From assembly GCA_036946415.1 (NCBI GenBank), contig JAQIJD010000005.1:191787-255786 (forward strand): a stretch of DNA of 64,000 nt. The letters run 5' to 3'. Made by a program: the position numbers and the translations under genes. Numbering within the stretch: position 1 is the stretch's first letter; the number at the start of each line of letters is the position of its first letter. Of this stretch, positions 46,691-55,669 are shown in pieces. The stretch is from Sphingomonas_Q fennica_A. GTDB lineage: Bacteria; Pseudomonadota; Alphaproteobacteria; Sphingomonadales; Sphingomonadaceae. The notes beneath the pieces were generated by a model. The model searched no databases and was not told the origin of the DNA. It saw nothing but the letters and a program-made list of their open reading frames with translations.

Positions 46691-47155
46691 ATGAGCGGCA
46701 ACGAAATGGACCGGCAACTGACCGCGCGACTGGTGGACGGCCTCTATGCCGAAGCGATGCTTCTGGCCGACGAGGCGCGCCACTGGTTCGACCAGCAGGG
46801 GCGCGAGGTGCGCGCCGGCCTGTCCCCGCTGTTGCAGGTCGAGATGTCATGCGAGGCGCTGCGCGTGACGACGCGGCTGATGCACGTCATCGCCTGGCTG
46901 CTCAACCGCCGCGCGCTGGCGGCGGGCGAGATCGGCGAGGAGGATCTGCGCCGCCCCGCCAACCGCCTCGGCCCCGTCGAGCGGGGGGATCCGGCGGTGC
47001 TGGCCGGCCTGCCCGCCGACGCGCGCGCGCTGATCGAGGCCAGCCGCGACCTGCACGAGCGCGTCGCCCGGCTGGACGCGCGGATGGGCGATCCGGCACC
47101 GGCGGGGCAGGGGCCGGCGCGCGGCCTGTTCCGCCGGCTGGAGGACGCCTTCTAG
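46691..47155 (+). CDS. DUF1465 family protein (RcdA-like)
   Basis: A 154-residue helical protein of the DUF1465 family, which includes Caulobacter RcdA, an adaptor that helps ClpXP degrade the cell-cycle regulator CtrA. The central part LYAEAMLLADEARHWFDQQG and LRVTTRLMHVIAWLLNRRAL fits this family; the C-terminal tail is Ala/Arg-rich. ATG 46691 has a GGAGGAG ribosome site. A TTAACC motif at 46618-46623, a CtrA-type half-site, lies in the 5' region. Function in this organism is inferred. Confidence 0.78.
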   Translation: MSGNEMDRQLTARLVDGLYAEAMLLADEARHWFDQQGREVRAGLSPLLQVEMSCEALRVTTRLMHVIAWLLNRRALAAGEIGEEDLRRPANRLGPVERGDPAVLAGLPADARALIEASRDLHERVARLDARMGDPAPAGQGPARGLFRRLEDAF

Positions 47156-47161
47156 CGTTTG

Positions 47162-47282
47162 ATCCACCTACGTGGATACGGCACCAGCCCGCTCCCCCAC
47201 CCGGCCTCCCATAGCGTATCCTGATTGGGAGGTCGGGTGGGGGAGCGGGCTGGTGCCGCCCTTGATCCAGCTTCGCTGGATC
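47162..47282 (+). repeat. Three-hairpin repeat, family C, copy 2
   Basis: Left hairpin ATCCAC-ctac-GTGGAT (47162-47177), a central palindrome with 31-bp arms (47180-47210 and 47227-47257, one mismatch) around the loop ATAGCGTATCCTGATT, and a right hairpin GATCCAGC-ttc-GCTGGATC (47264-47282). Same plan as copy 1 at 27091-27210 with compensatory base changes in all three stems. It lies between DUF1465 and the S46 peptidase gene. Confidence 0.88.
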
Positions 47283-47344
47283 AAGCTCTGGCGTTGCACC
47301 GCGCCGCCGCCACGCTACCCTGTCCCGAAAAGGGAGATACAGGC

Positions 47345-49471
47345 ATGAAGCGGGCGATGATCGGGCTTGGAATGGCGGCGGCAGCGGCGGCACCGGCGCT
47401 GGCGGCGGAAGGCAAGTGGCTACCCTCGCAGGCAGGTGCGATCGGTGCGCAGATGCGCGCGGCGGGGCTGGCGATCGATCCGGCGGCCCTCTCCAACCTG
47501 ACGGTGGCGCCGCTCAACGCGATCGTCTCGCTCGGCGGCTGTTCGGCGTCGTTCGTCAGCCCGCGCGGCCTGGTCGTCACCAATCATCACTGCGTCTACG
47601 GATCGATCCAGTATAACAGCCGGCCCGACAGCGATTATCTTGCGAAAGGCTTCCTGGCCGCCAGCGAGGCGGGCGAGCTGCCGGCGGCGCCGGGCACGCG
47701 CATCCTCGTGATCGAGGCGCTGGACGACGTGACGAAGGCGATGAACCGCGGTCTCACGCCGAAGATGGACGGCCTTGCCCGGACGGCGCGGATCGAGGCC
47801 AATCGCAAGGCGCTGATCGCGGCCTGCGAACGCCGCCCGAGCCGCCGCTGCGACGTGCGCGGCTATTATGGCGGGGCGCAATATTGGCTTCAGCGCCAGC
47901 TGGAGATCAAGGACGTGCGGCTGGTCTATGCGCCCGCCTCCTCGATCGGCAATTTCGGCGGCGAGATCGACAATTGGCAATGGCCGCGCCACACCGGCGA
48001 CTGGGGCTTCTACCGCGCCTATGTCGCCCCCGACGGATCGTCGGCGACCTATGCCAAGGAGAACGTCCCCTACGCCGCGCCCGCACATCTGAAGATGGCG
48101 CAGACACCGCTCAAGGACGGCGATTTCGTGATGGTGGCGGGTTTCCCCGGCGTCACCAACCGCGAGGCGACGGCGGCCGAAGTCGCCTTCCAGTTTGAAA
48201 CCTATCAGCCGGCGATGCAGAAGTTCCTGTCCGACTATTCGGACGTGATCGCGGCGGCGACCGCGGGCGACGAGGCGGCGGCGATCCGCTACGCCTCGAT
48301 CATCAAGGGGGCGGACAATTACAAGAAGAACCTGCTAGGTCAGCTGGCCGGCGCGGAGGCGATCGGCCTGATCCCCGCCAAGCGTGCGGGCGAGGCGGCC
48401 TATGGCGAATGGACGGCCGCCGATCCGGCCCGCGCGCCCTATCGCGCCGCGGCGACCGCGCTCGACACGGTGGTGAAGGAGGAGAATGCCCGCGCGCTGG
48501 CGGACATGCGGCGCAGCGCGCTCAACCGGGCGCAATTGCTCTACGCCGCGCGCATCGCCTATCGCTGGGCGCAGGAGCGCGAGAAGCCCGATGCCGCGCG
48601 CGACGCCGGCTATCAGGATCGCGACCGCCAGCTGGTCGTCGAGCGGCTGACCGCGATCGAGCGGCGCTACGATTCGAAGGTCGATCGCGCGTTGCTGGCG
48701 CAGGCGCTGGGCGAATATGCCAAGGTGCCGGCGGAAGGCCGCGATCCGGCGTTCGAGGCGCTGGTGCGGGAGATCGGCCTCGATCGTCTCTATGCGGAGA
48801 CGAAACTCGCCGACACGCCGACCCGGCTCGGCTGGCTGGACAAGCCCGCGGCGGACTTCCGCGCGTCCCCCGATCCGTTCATCCGGCTGGCGGTGGCGAT
48901 GGCGCCGGCCGATGCTGCGCAACGCGAGGCGGGCAAGGCGCTGGCGGGCCGCGATCAGGCGGCGCGGTCGGTCTATATGGCGGGGATGCTGGCCAAGGCG
49001 GCGGCGGAGGGGCGGGCGATCGCACCCGATGCCAACGGCTCGCTGCGGCTGAGCTACGGCAAGGTCACGGGCAAGACGCGCGACGGGATGCGCTGGACGC
49101 CCTTCACCACCGTCGCCGGCATCCTCGAAAAGCAGACCGGGCGCGAGCCGTTCGACGCGCCGGAGACGCTGCTCGCGGCGATCCGCGCGAAGGATTGGGG
49201 CAGCGCCGCCGACCCCACGCTCGGCACCGTGCCCGTCGACTTCCTGTCGACGGTCGACATCACCGGCGGCAATTCGGGTTCCGCCACGCTTGATCGCGAC
49301 GGGCGCTTCGTCGGCCTCGCGTTCGACGGCACGCTGGAAGGCGTGGTGGCCGACTGGATGTACGATGACGCCACCAACCGATCGATCCATGTCGATGCGC
49401 GCTACATGCGCTGGGTGATGGAGAAGGTGGACCATGCCGACCGGCTGCTGACCGAGATGGACGGACGCTGA
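47345..49471 (+). CDS. S46-family dipeptidyl-peptidase (DPP7/DPP11 type)
   Basis: A 708-residue exported serine peptidase that removes dipeptides from the N-terminus of peptides in the periplasm. After a signal peptide (about 1-21, ALAAEG) comes a chymotrypsin-type fold split by a helical domain. The catalytic triad is H81 in VVTNHHC, D219 in RHTGDWGF and S644 in TGGNSGSATL. The residue that sets Glu/Asp or hydrophobic preference cannot be read with confidence. The spacing between triad members matches that known for DPP11 and DAP BII. ATG 47345 has a GGGAG ribosome site. Confidence 0.94.
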   Translation: MKRAMIGLGMAAAAAAPALAAEGKWLPSQAGAIGAQMRAAGLAIDPAALSNLTVAPLNAIVSLGGCSASFVSPRGLVVTNHHCVYGSIQYNSRPDSDYLAKGFLAASEAGELPAAPGTRILVIEALDDVTKAMNRGLTPKMDGLARTARIEANRKALIAACERRPSRRCDVRGYYGGAQYWLQRQLEIKDVRLVYAPASSIGNFGGEIDNWQWPRHTGDWGFYRAYVAPDGSSATYAKENVPYAAPAHLKMAQTPLKDGDFVMVAGFPGVTNREATAAEVAFQFETYQPAMQKFLSDYSDVIAAATAGDEAAAIRYASIIKGADNYKKNLLGQLAGAEAIGLIPAKRAGEAAYGEWTAADPARAPYRAAATALDTVVKEENARALADMRRSALNRAQLLYAARIAYRWAQEREKPDAARDAGYQDRDRQLVVERLTAIERRYDSKVDRALLAQALGEYAKVPAEGRDPAFEALVREIGLDRLYAETKLADTPTRLGWLDKPAADFRASPDPFIRLAVAMAPADAAQREAGKALAGRDQAARSVYMAGMLAKAAAEGRAIAPDANGSLRLSYGKVTGKTRDGMRWTPFTTVAGILEKQTGREPFDAPETLLAAIRAKDWGSAADPTLGTVPVDFLSTVDITGGNSGSATLDRDGRFVGLAFDGTLEGVVADWMYDDATNRSIHVDARYMRWVMEKVDHADRLLTEMDGR

Positions 49472-49586
49472 TCGGGATCGATACGGAGGCGGCTTGTGTC
49501 ATGGCTGAAATACGGAGACACGGGGGCGCTTTAAGCGCCTTCGTCAACTGCCGGGAGCCTCCGTCCTGTCGATCCGCACCGCCATC

Positions 49587-51065
49587 GTGGCCCTCCTGCC
49601 CGCGTCGCTGCTGGCCGCCTGTGCGGTGGGGCCCGATTATCGCCCGCTGACGGCGACCGAACTGAAGCTGCCCGACCAGTTCGCCGCCGCGCGCCCCGCC
49701 GCGGCGATGGAGGAGGCGGATGTCGCGCGCTGGTGGCGCCGCTTCGGCGATCCGGTGCTGACCGACCTCGTCGAACGCGGCCTCGCCGCCAATCTGGACG
49801 TGGCGCAGGCGCGCGGCCGGCTCGCCACCGCGCGCGCCCAGCTGCGGGCGAGCCGGGCGGACCTGTTCCCCACGATCGACGCCACCGGATCGGTGACGCG
49901 ATCGGTGGGGCAGGGGGGATCGAGCACGATCATCACCAACGGCACCGGCACCGGCGGCGGCGCGAATACGGCGGTGGTGTTCGATCGCGGCGACCGCACC
50001 ATCTACCGCGCGGGCTTCGACGCGGCCTATGAGGTGGACGTCTTCGGCGGCATCCGCCGCACGATCGAGGCGGCGCGCGCCGCGGCGCAATCGAGCGAGG
50101 CGACGCTGCACGATACCCAACTGACGATCGCCTCCGAGATCGCGCTCAATTATGTCGACGCGCGACTGGCGCAAAACCAGCTCGCCATCGCCACCGCCAC
50201 GCTGACCGCGCAGGACGAGACGGTGGAGATCGTCGGCTGGCGGGTGCAGGCGGGGCTGGTCAGCGCGCTCGATCAGGAACAGGCGCGCCAGCTGCGTGCG
50301 CAGACCGCCGCCTCGATCCCGACGCTGCGCACCACCTACGTCGCCGCGGTCAACCGGCTGGCGGTGCTGCTGGGCGAGGCGCCGGGCGCGGTGACGGCGG
50401 CGATCGACGCGGCGCGGCCGGTGCCGCTCGCCCCCGTCGCCATCGCCGCGGCGATCCCGGCGGATGTGATCCGCAGGCGACCCGACGTCGCCGCCGCCGA
50501 ACGGACCGCCGCCGCCGAAACGGCACGGATCGGGGTGGCGCAAGCCTCGCTCTACCCGGCGCTGCGCCTGTCCGGCACGATCGGCGGATCGGGCACGGCG
50601 TTGGGCGATGTCGTCTCGACGGCGATCGGCAGCCTGCTCGGCTCGCTCTCCGCCCCGCTGTTCCAGGGCGGGCGGCTGCGCGCGCAGGTGGCGGCGCAGC
50701 GCGGCACCGCCGAGGCGGCGCTCGCCGCCTATCGCCAGACGGTGCTCGTCGCACTGGAGGAGACGGAGAATGCGCTGACCGCGCTCGCCAATGCCGAGAC
50801 GCGCGAGCGCCACCAGATCGAGGCCGACGAGGCGGCGCGCGCCGCGATCCTCTACGCGCGCAGCCAGTATCGCGCCGGCCTCATCGATTTCCAGACGCTG
50901 CTGGACAGCGAACGCACCCTGCTCACGGCGGATACCAATCGCGCGCAGGCACGCGCCGACCGGGCGACCGCGACCGTGCAGCTCTACAAGGCGCTGGGCG
51001 GCGGCTGGGAGGCGGCGGATGCGCCCGCCGCCGCCGCCGCCGCGCCGGCAGGAACCCCGTCATGA
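49587..51065 (+). CDS. NodT-family outer-membrane efflux lipoprotein
   Basis: A TolC-like outer-membrane channel for a tripartite pump. The lipobox LAACAVGPDY is classic for NodT proteins, followed by two OEP repeats (WWRRFGDPVLTDLVERGLAANLDVAQARGRL; IPADVIRRRPDVAAAERTAAA). The GTG at 49587 leaves only 11 residues before the lipid Cys and no basic residue. A CTG at 49566 would give a proper signal (SIRTAIVALLPASLLAAC) and has a GGGAG site 8 nt upstream, so the true start may be CTG or an ATG lost to sequence error. First gene of a seven-gene coupled set. Confidence 0.9.
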   Translation: MALLPASLLAACAVGPDYRPLTATELKLPDQFAAARPAAAMEEADVARWWRRFGDPVLTDLVERGLAANLDVAQARGRLATARAQLRASRADLFPTIDATGSVTRSVGQGGSSTIITNGTGTGGGANTAVVFDRGDRTIYRAGFDAAYEVDVFGGIRRTIEAARAAAQSSEATLHDTQLTIASEIALNYVDARLAQNQLAIATATLTAQDETVEIVGWRVQAGLVSALDQEQARQLRAQTAASIPTLRTTYVAAVNRLAVLLGEAPGAVTAAIDAARPVPLAPVAIAAAIPADVIRRRPDVAAAERTAAAETARIGVAQASLYPALRLSGTIGGSGTALGDVVSTAIGSLLGSLSAPLFQGGRLRAQVAAQRGTAEAALAAYRQTVLVALEETENALTALANAETRERHQIEADEAARAAILYARSQYRAGLIDFQTLLDSERTLLTADTNRAQARADRATATVQLYKALGGGWEAADAPAAAAAAPAGTPS

Positions 51066-52393
51066 CCGATGCCGCCCAGACCGATCTCGCAACCTTCCTC
51101 GGCGCCGGCGCGCACAGCCCGCGCAACCGCTGGATCAAGCGGGGGCTGATCGCGCTGGCGGGCGTGCTGCTCGTCATCCTGCTCGTCCGCCTCGCCACCG
51201 GCGGCAAGGCGGTGCCCGTGTGGCGGACGGAGGCGGTGACGCGCGGTGACCTCACCGTCACCGTCTCCGCCACCGGCAACCTCCAGCCGACCAATCAGGT
51301 GACGGTCGGCTCCGAGCTTTCGGGCCTCGTCACGCAGGTGCTGGTCGACAACAACGATCGCGTCCGGCGGGGCCAGGTTCTGGCGCGGATCGATCCGGCG
51401 CGCTTCCAGGATACGGTGGAACAAAGCCGGGCGGCGCTGGCCGCGGCCGAGGCGGCGGTCGGCCAGGCCGAGGCGACGCGGCAGCAGACGCGCGCCGCGC
51501 TCAACCGTTTGCAGGAAGTCTATCGCCTGTCGGGCGGCAAGGTGCCTTCGGGGACCGAGCTGGATACCGGCCGGGCCGATTATGCGCGCGCGGTGGCGGC
51601 GGTGCGATCGGCCGAGGCGCAGGTGTTGCAGGCGCGCGCGCAGGCGCGGATCGACCAGACCCAATTGTCCCGGTCGCTGATCCTGTCGCCCGTCACGGGC
51701 GTGGTCCTCTCGCGCGAGATCGAGCCGGGCCAGACCGTCGCCGCCTCGTTCAACGCGCCGACGCTGTTCGTCATCGCCGAGGATCTGGCGCGGATGAAAC
51801 TGGAAGCGAAGGTGGACGAGGCGGACGTGGGAGCGGTGAAGCGCGGCCAGCCGGCGAGCTTCACCGTCGATGCCTTTCCCGGCCGCCGCTTCCCGGCGAA
51901 GATCGCGCGGGTGGACGTGGGCGCGAACACCGGGTCGAGCGGATCGACCGGCAGCAGCGGCACGACCACCACGACCGCGACGACCAGCAGCGTCGTCTCC
52001 TACACCGCCGAACTCAGCGTCGCGAACGGCGATCTGGCCCTGCGGCCGGGGATGACGGCGACGGCGGACATCGTGACGAGCGCGCGCCGCGGCGTGCTGC
52101 TGGTGCCCAACGCCGCGCTGCGCTTCACGCCGCCGGTGGCCGGCAGCGGCGGCGGGCGCGGGGTGGCGGGGATGATGCTGCCCGGCCCGCGCCGCCAGCG
52201 CCGCGGCAGCGAGCCGGCGATCGGCCGCGGCAGCCGCCAGACCGTCTATGTGGCGGGCGCCGACGGGGCGGCGCGCGCGGTCGAGGTAACGGTCGGCGAA
52301 ACGAACGGCACGCAGACCGAGGTGACCGGCCAGATCGCGGCCGGTGATCGCGTGATCGTCGGCCAGCAGGTGCGGGGCGGCGGCGATGGCTGA
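51062..52393 (+). CDS. macA: MacA-like periplasmic adaptor (HlyD/RND type)
   Basis: A 443-residue adaptor that joins a MacB-type pump to the outer-membrane channel. One N-terminal membrane anchor (about 27-45), a lipoyl part (VGSELSGLVTQVLVDNNDRVRRGQ), a long alpha-hairpin (about 118-208) and a beta-barrel part (KLEAKVDEADVGAVKRGQPA). A Ser/Thr/Gly-rich loop (about 299-320, SSGSTGSSGTTTTTATTSS) is inserted, and a Gly/Arg-rich loop follows near 360-395. Its ATG overlaps the NodT stop (ATGA). Confidence 0.92.
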   Translation: MTDAAQTDLATFLGAGAHSPRNRWIKRGLIALAGVLLVILLVRLATGGKAVPVWRTEAVTRGDLTVTVSATGNLQPTNQVTVGSELSGLVTQVLVDNNDRVRRGQVLARIDPARFQDTVEQSRAALAAAEAAVGQAEATRQQTRAALNRLQEVYRLSGGKVPSGTELDTGRADYARAVAAVRSAEAQVLQARAQARIDQTQLSRSLILSPVTGVVLSREIEPGQTVAASFNAPTLFVIAEDLARMKLEAKVDEADVGAVKRGQPASFTVDAFPGRRFPAKIARVDVGANTGSSGSTGSSGTTTTTATTSSVVSYTAELSVANGDLALRPGMTATADIVTSARRGVLLVPNAALRFTPPVAGSGGGRGVAGMMLPGPRRQRRGSEPAIGRGSRQTVYVAGADGAARAVEVTVGETNGTQTEVTGQIAAGDRVIVGQQVRGGGDG

Positions 52394-53111
52394 GGCATCG
52401 GCCCCGCTCATATCGCTGCGTGGCGTCACCAAGACGTTCGGCACCGGGCCGGCCGCCTTCCAGGCGCTGAAGGGGATCGACCTTGACATCGCCGAGGGCG
52501 ATTTCGTGGCCGTGATGGGCCCGTCCGGATCGGGCAAATCGACGACGATGAACATCCTCGGCTGCCTCGACGTGCCGAGCGAAGGGCGTTTCCTGTTCCG
52601 CGGCCATGCGGTCGAGGCGCTGGACCGCGACCAGCGCGCCCTGATGCGGCGGCGCTACCTGGGCTTCGTGTTCCAGGGGTTCAACCTGCTCTCCCGCACC
52701 AGCGCGCTGGAGAATGTCGAGCTGCCATTGCTGTATCGCGGCGAGGAGAAGGGGCGGCGGCGCGACATGGCGATGGCGGCGCTGGCGCAGGTCGGCCTCG
52801 ATCGCTGGTGGGATCATACGCCGGCCGAGCTGTCCGGCGGGCAGCAGCAGCGCGTGGCGATCGCGCGCGCGATCGTGACGCAGCCGGCGGTGCTGCTGGC
52901 GGACGAACCGACCGGCAATCTCGACAGCGAACGGTCGATCGAGATCATGCAATTGCTGACAGGCCTCAACCGCACCTCCGGCATCACCGTGCTGATGGTG
53001 ACGCACGAGGCGGAGATGGCCGCCTTCGCCCGCACCGTGATCCACTTCCGCGACGGGCTGGTCGAGCGGATCGATGCGCGCCACGTGCAGGGTGCGGAGG
53101 TTTCCGCCTGA
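52386..53111 (+). CDS. MacB-like ABC transporter ATPase
   Basis: A 241-residue ATPase of the LolD/MacB class. Walker A is GPSGSGKST (45-53), then FQGFNLLSRTSALENVELPL (the hallmark of this class), LSGGQQQRVAIARAI, Walker B LLADEPTGNLDS and VTHEAEMA. It overlaps macA by 8 nt and the permease gene by 1 nt (TGATG). In E. coli MacB the ATPase and permease are fused; here they are separate genes, as in many bacteria. Confidence 0.94.
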   Translation: MAEASAPLISLRGVTKTFGTGPAAFQALKGIDLDIAEGDFVAVMGPSGSGKSTTMNILGCLDVPSEGRFLFRGHAVEALDRDQRALMRRRYLGFVFQGFNLLSRTSALENVELPLLYRGEEKGRRRDMAMAALAQVGLDRWWDHTPAELSGGQQQRVAIARAIVTQPAVLLADEPTGNLDSERSIEIMQLLTGLNRTSGITVLMVTHEAEMAAFARTVIHFRDGLVERIDARHVQGAEVSA

Positions 53112-54316
53112 TGCTGGGCACCACCATCTTGCTGGCGGTGCGCGAGATACGGCGCCACCTGCTCCGATCCTTCCTCACCATCCTCGGCATCGTCATCGGC
53201 GTGGCGGCGGTGGTGACGATGGTGACGCTGGGCAACGGCACGACCGCGGCGGTGCGCGACCAGATCGCCAGCCTCGGCTCCAACATCCTCCAGATCCGGC
53301 CGGGCCAGGGCTTCGGCCGCGGCGGCGGCGGGCCGGCCCCGCCCGACTTCAAGCCGGAGGACGTGACCGCGATCCGCGACCAGATCGGCGGGGTGACGGC
53401 GGTCGCCCCGCAGGCGCAATCGAGCGGCACCGTCGTCCACAATGCCGCCAACTGGTCGACCACAATCAACGGCACCACCGACGATTATTTCGTGGCGCAG
53501 CAATGGGTGCTGTCCGCCGGGCGCCTGTTCAGCGCGGCGGAGGAGCAGGCCGGCAAGGCGGTGTGCATCATCGGCAGCACCGTCGAACGCAACCTGTTCC
53601 ACGGCGAAGACCCGATCGGCCAGCGGATGCGGGTGAAGGACATTTCGTGCGACTTGATCGGCACGCTGGTGACGCGTGGGCAGGGCGGCTTCGGCAACGA
53701 TCAGGACGATGTCGTCATCATGCCGGTCAAGGCCGTCCAGCGCCGCTTCACCGGCAGCCGCGACATCCGCTCGATCATGGTCGCGGTGGATGCCGATTAT
53801 GACAGCCAGGCGGTGCAGGACGCGATCACCGGCCTGCTGCGCGAACGGCGCAAGCTGGGCGACCGCGAGGACGATTTCTCGATCTTCGACACGCGCCAGA
53901 TCGCCGACACGCTGTCGGGCACGACGCAATTGCTCACTTCGATCGTGGCGGCGGTGGCGGGCATCTCGCTGCTGGTCGGCGGGATCGGGATCATGAACAT
54001 CATGCTCGTCTCGGTGACGGAGCGGACGCGCGAGATCGGCATCCGCCTCGCCATCGGCGCGGTGGCGCGCGAGGTGCTGCTGCAATTCCTGGTGGAGGCG
54101 GTGGTGCTGGCCTGCCTGGGCGGGCTGGTCGGCCTCGCCCTGGCACTCGCCGCCAGCCTCGCGCTGGCGCCGGTGATGAAGGTGCCGTTCCTGTTCGATC
54201 CGCAGATCAACCTGCTGGCCTTCGGCTTTTCGGCGCTGATCGGGATCGTCTTCGGCTATTTCCCCGCGCGGCGGGCCGCCGCGCTCAACCCGATCGATGC
54301 GCTGCGCCATGAATAG
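53111..54316 (+). CDS. MacB-like ABC permease (FtsX domain)
   Basis: A 401-residue permease with one N-terminal membrane helix (about 20-40), a periplasmic MacB-PCD domain (about 45-265) and three C-terminal helices of the FtsX type, with GGIGIMNIMLVSVTERTREI as the family hallmark and PARRAAALNPIDALRHE at the end. It works with the ATPase and MacA to push substrates such as peptides, macrolides or lipids through the NodT channel. The substrate here is unknown. Confidence 0.94.
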   Translation: MLGTTILLAVREIRRHLLRSFLTILGIVIGVAAVVTMVTLGNGTTAAVRDQIASLGSNILQIRPGQGFGRGGGGPAPPDFKPEDVTAIRDQIGGVTAVAPQAQSSGTVVHNAANWSTTINGTTDDYFVAQQWVLSAGRLFSAAEEQAGKAVCIIGSTVERNLFHGEDPIGQRMRVKDISCDLIGTLVTRGQGGFGNDQDDVVIMPVKAVQRRFTGSRDIRSIMVAVDADYDSQAVQDAITGLLRERRKLGDREDDFSIFDTRQIADTLSGTTQLLTSIVAAVAGISLLVGGIGIMNIMLVSVTERTREIGIRLAIGAVAREVLLQFLVEAVVLACLGGLVGLALALAASLALAPVMKVPFLFDPQINLLAFGFSALIGIVFGYFPARRAAALNPIDALRHE

Positions 54317-54971
54317 TCTGCTGTTTGCCCTCGTCCTGATCGCCGCGCCGGCGGCGGCGCAGAAGCCGCCCAAGATTCCGAAGGATGCGCCCTATTGCGT
54401 GCCGGCCGAGGCGCCGCAGCTGTTCCTTTCGCCGATGGGGGAGCCGTTCCGCGCCAAGGGGAGCGAGGCCGATCCGGCGGCGGCATGGTTCGCCGGCGCG
54501 GATCGCGACGGCGACGGCCAGCTGACGATGGCCGAATTCGCGGCCGATGCCCGACGGTTCTTCGCGACGCTGGACGGGGATCGGGACGGGGCGCTGGTGC
54601 CCGAGGAAGTCGCCGCCTACGAACGTTCGGTGCCCGAGACGGCGCTGTTCCGCCCGCGCGGCGAACAGGCGGTGCGTCCGCCGGCGAAGCGCCGCAAGGA
54701 CGACCCCGGCTATGGCGGGGAGATGGGGGCCGGACGCTACGGCTTCCTGAACGTGCCGCAGCCGATCTGGTCGGCCGACCTCGACATCGACCGCGCCGTC
54801 ACCCTCGCCGAATTCGAGCGGGCCGCCGCCAAGCGCTTCGGCCTGCTGGACAAGGCGGGCGCCGGCGCGCTGACGATGGCGGCGCTCGGCCGCACCCCCG
54901 CCGCCGCCGAGCGCGCCGGCCCCTGCCAGCCGCGCCCGAAACGCGCGCAACGCCCGGAGCGTCCGCGATGA
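54309..54971 (+). CDS. Exported EF-hand protein
   Basis: A 220-residue protein with a signal peptide (about 1-18, MNSLLFALVLIAAPAAAQ). A pair of EF-hands follows: loop 1 at 65-76 (DRDGDGQLTMAE) and loop 2 at 89-100 (DGDRDGALVPEE), both with good calcium ligands. A second, degenerate pair lies later (DLDIDRAVTLAEF and DKAGAGALTMAAL). The C-terminal 25 residues are Pro/Arg/Lys-rich. It overlaps the permease by 8 nt and the response regulator by 4 nt. A periplasmic calcium-binding partner of the pump or of the kinase next to it is likely (inference). Confidence 0.85.
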   Translation: MNSLLFALVLIAAPAAAQKPPKIPKDAPYCVPAEAPQLFLSPMGEPFRAKGSEADPAAAWFAGADRDGDGQLTMAEFAADARRFFATLDGDRDGALVPEEVAAYERSVPETALFRPRGEQAVRPPAKRRKDDPGYGGEMGAGRYGFLNVPQPIWSADLDIDRAVTLAEFERAAAKRFGLLDKAGAGALTMAALGRTPAAAERAGPCQPRPKRAQRPERPR

Positions 54972-55669
54972 CCAGCCCCCGCATATTGGTGGTGGACGAC
55001 GATGCCGAACTGCGCGGCCTCGTCACCGATTTCCTCTCGGCCAACCATCTGGCGGCGGAGGGTGCCGCGGACGGACGGGAGATGGACGCGAAGCTCGCTG
55101 AGGGTCGCTACGACCTGATCGTGCTCGACCTGATGATGCCGGGCGAGGACGGGCTGTCGATCCTGCGCCGGCTGCGCAAGCCCGGCGGGCCGGGGATCAT
55201 CATGCTCTCCGCAATGGGTGAGGATACCGACCGGATCATCGGGCTGGAGGTGGGCGCGGACGATTATCTGCCCAAGCCCTGCAACCCGCGCGAACTGCTC
55301 GCCCGCATCCGCGCGGTGCTGCGGCGGCGGGCGGATGCCGGGATGGGCGACGGGGGCGGGGGGCCGCCCGTCCGCCGGTTCGGGGCATGGACGGTCGATC
55401 TGGTCGCGCGCGAGGTGCGGCGGCCGGGGGCGGCGCCCCAGCCGCTGACCGACGCCGAATTCCGCATCCTCGCCGCCTTTCTCGACCGGCCGCAGCGCGT
55501 GCTGACGCGCGACCAGCTGATCGAACATGGCAAGGGGCTGGAAAGCGACGTGTTCGATCGCGCGGTGGACGTGACGATCAGCCGCCTGCGCAAGAAGCTG
55601 GGGCCGGACGACCCGATCCGCACCGTGCGCAACGAAGGCTATATGTTCACGCTGAAGGTGGAGGCGTGA
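54968..55669 (+). CDS. OmpR-family response regulator
   Basis: A 233-residue regulator. Receiver domain about 5-118 with acidic pocket D10-D12, phospho-acceptor D54 (IVLDLMMPGEDG), S81 and K103 (LPKPCNPREL). Winged-helix domain about 140-230 with LTDAEFRILAAFLDRPQRVL and VDVTISRLRKKLGPDDP. The ATG overlaps the EF-hand stop (ATGA). Its kinase follows. Given the coupling it probably controls the efflux genes and itself (inference). Confidence 0.93.
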   Translation: MTSPRILVVDDDAELRGLVTDFLSANHLAAEGAADGREMDAKLAEGRYDLIVLDLMMPGEDGLSILRRLRKPGGPGIIMLSAMGEDTDRIIGLEVGADDYLPKPCNPRELLARIRAVLRRRADAGMGDGGGGPPVRRFGAWTVDLVAREVRRPGAAPQPLTDAEFRILAAFLDRPQRVLTRDQLIEHGKGLESDVFDRAVDVTISRLRKKLGPDDPIRTVRNEGYMFTLKVEA

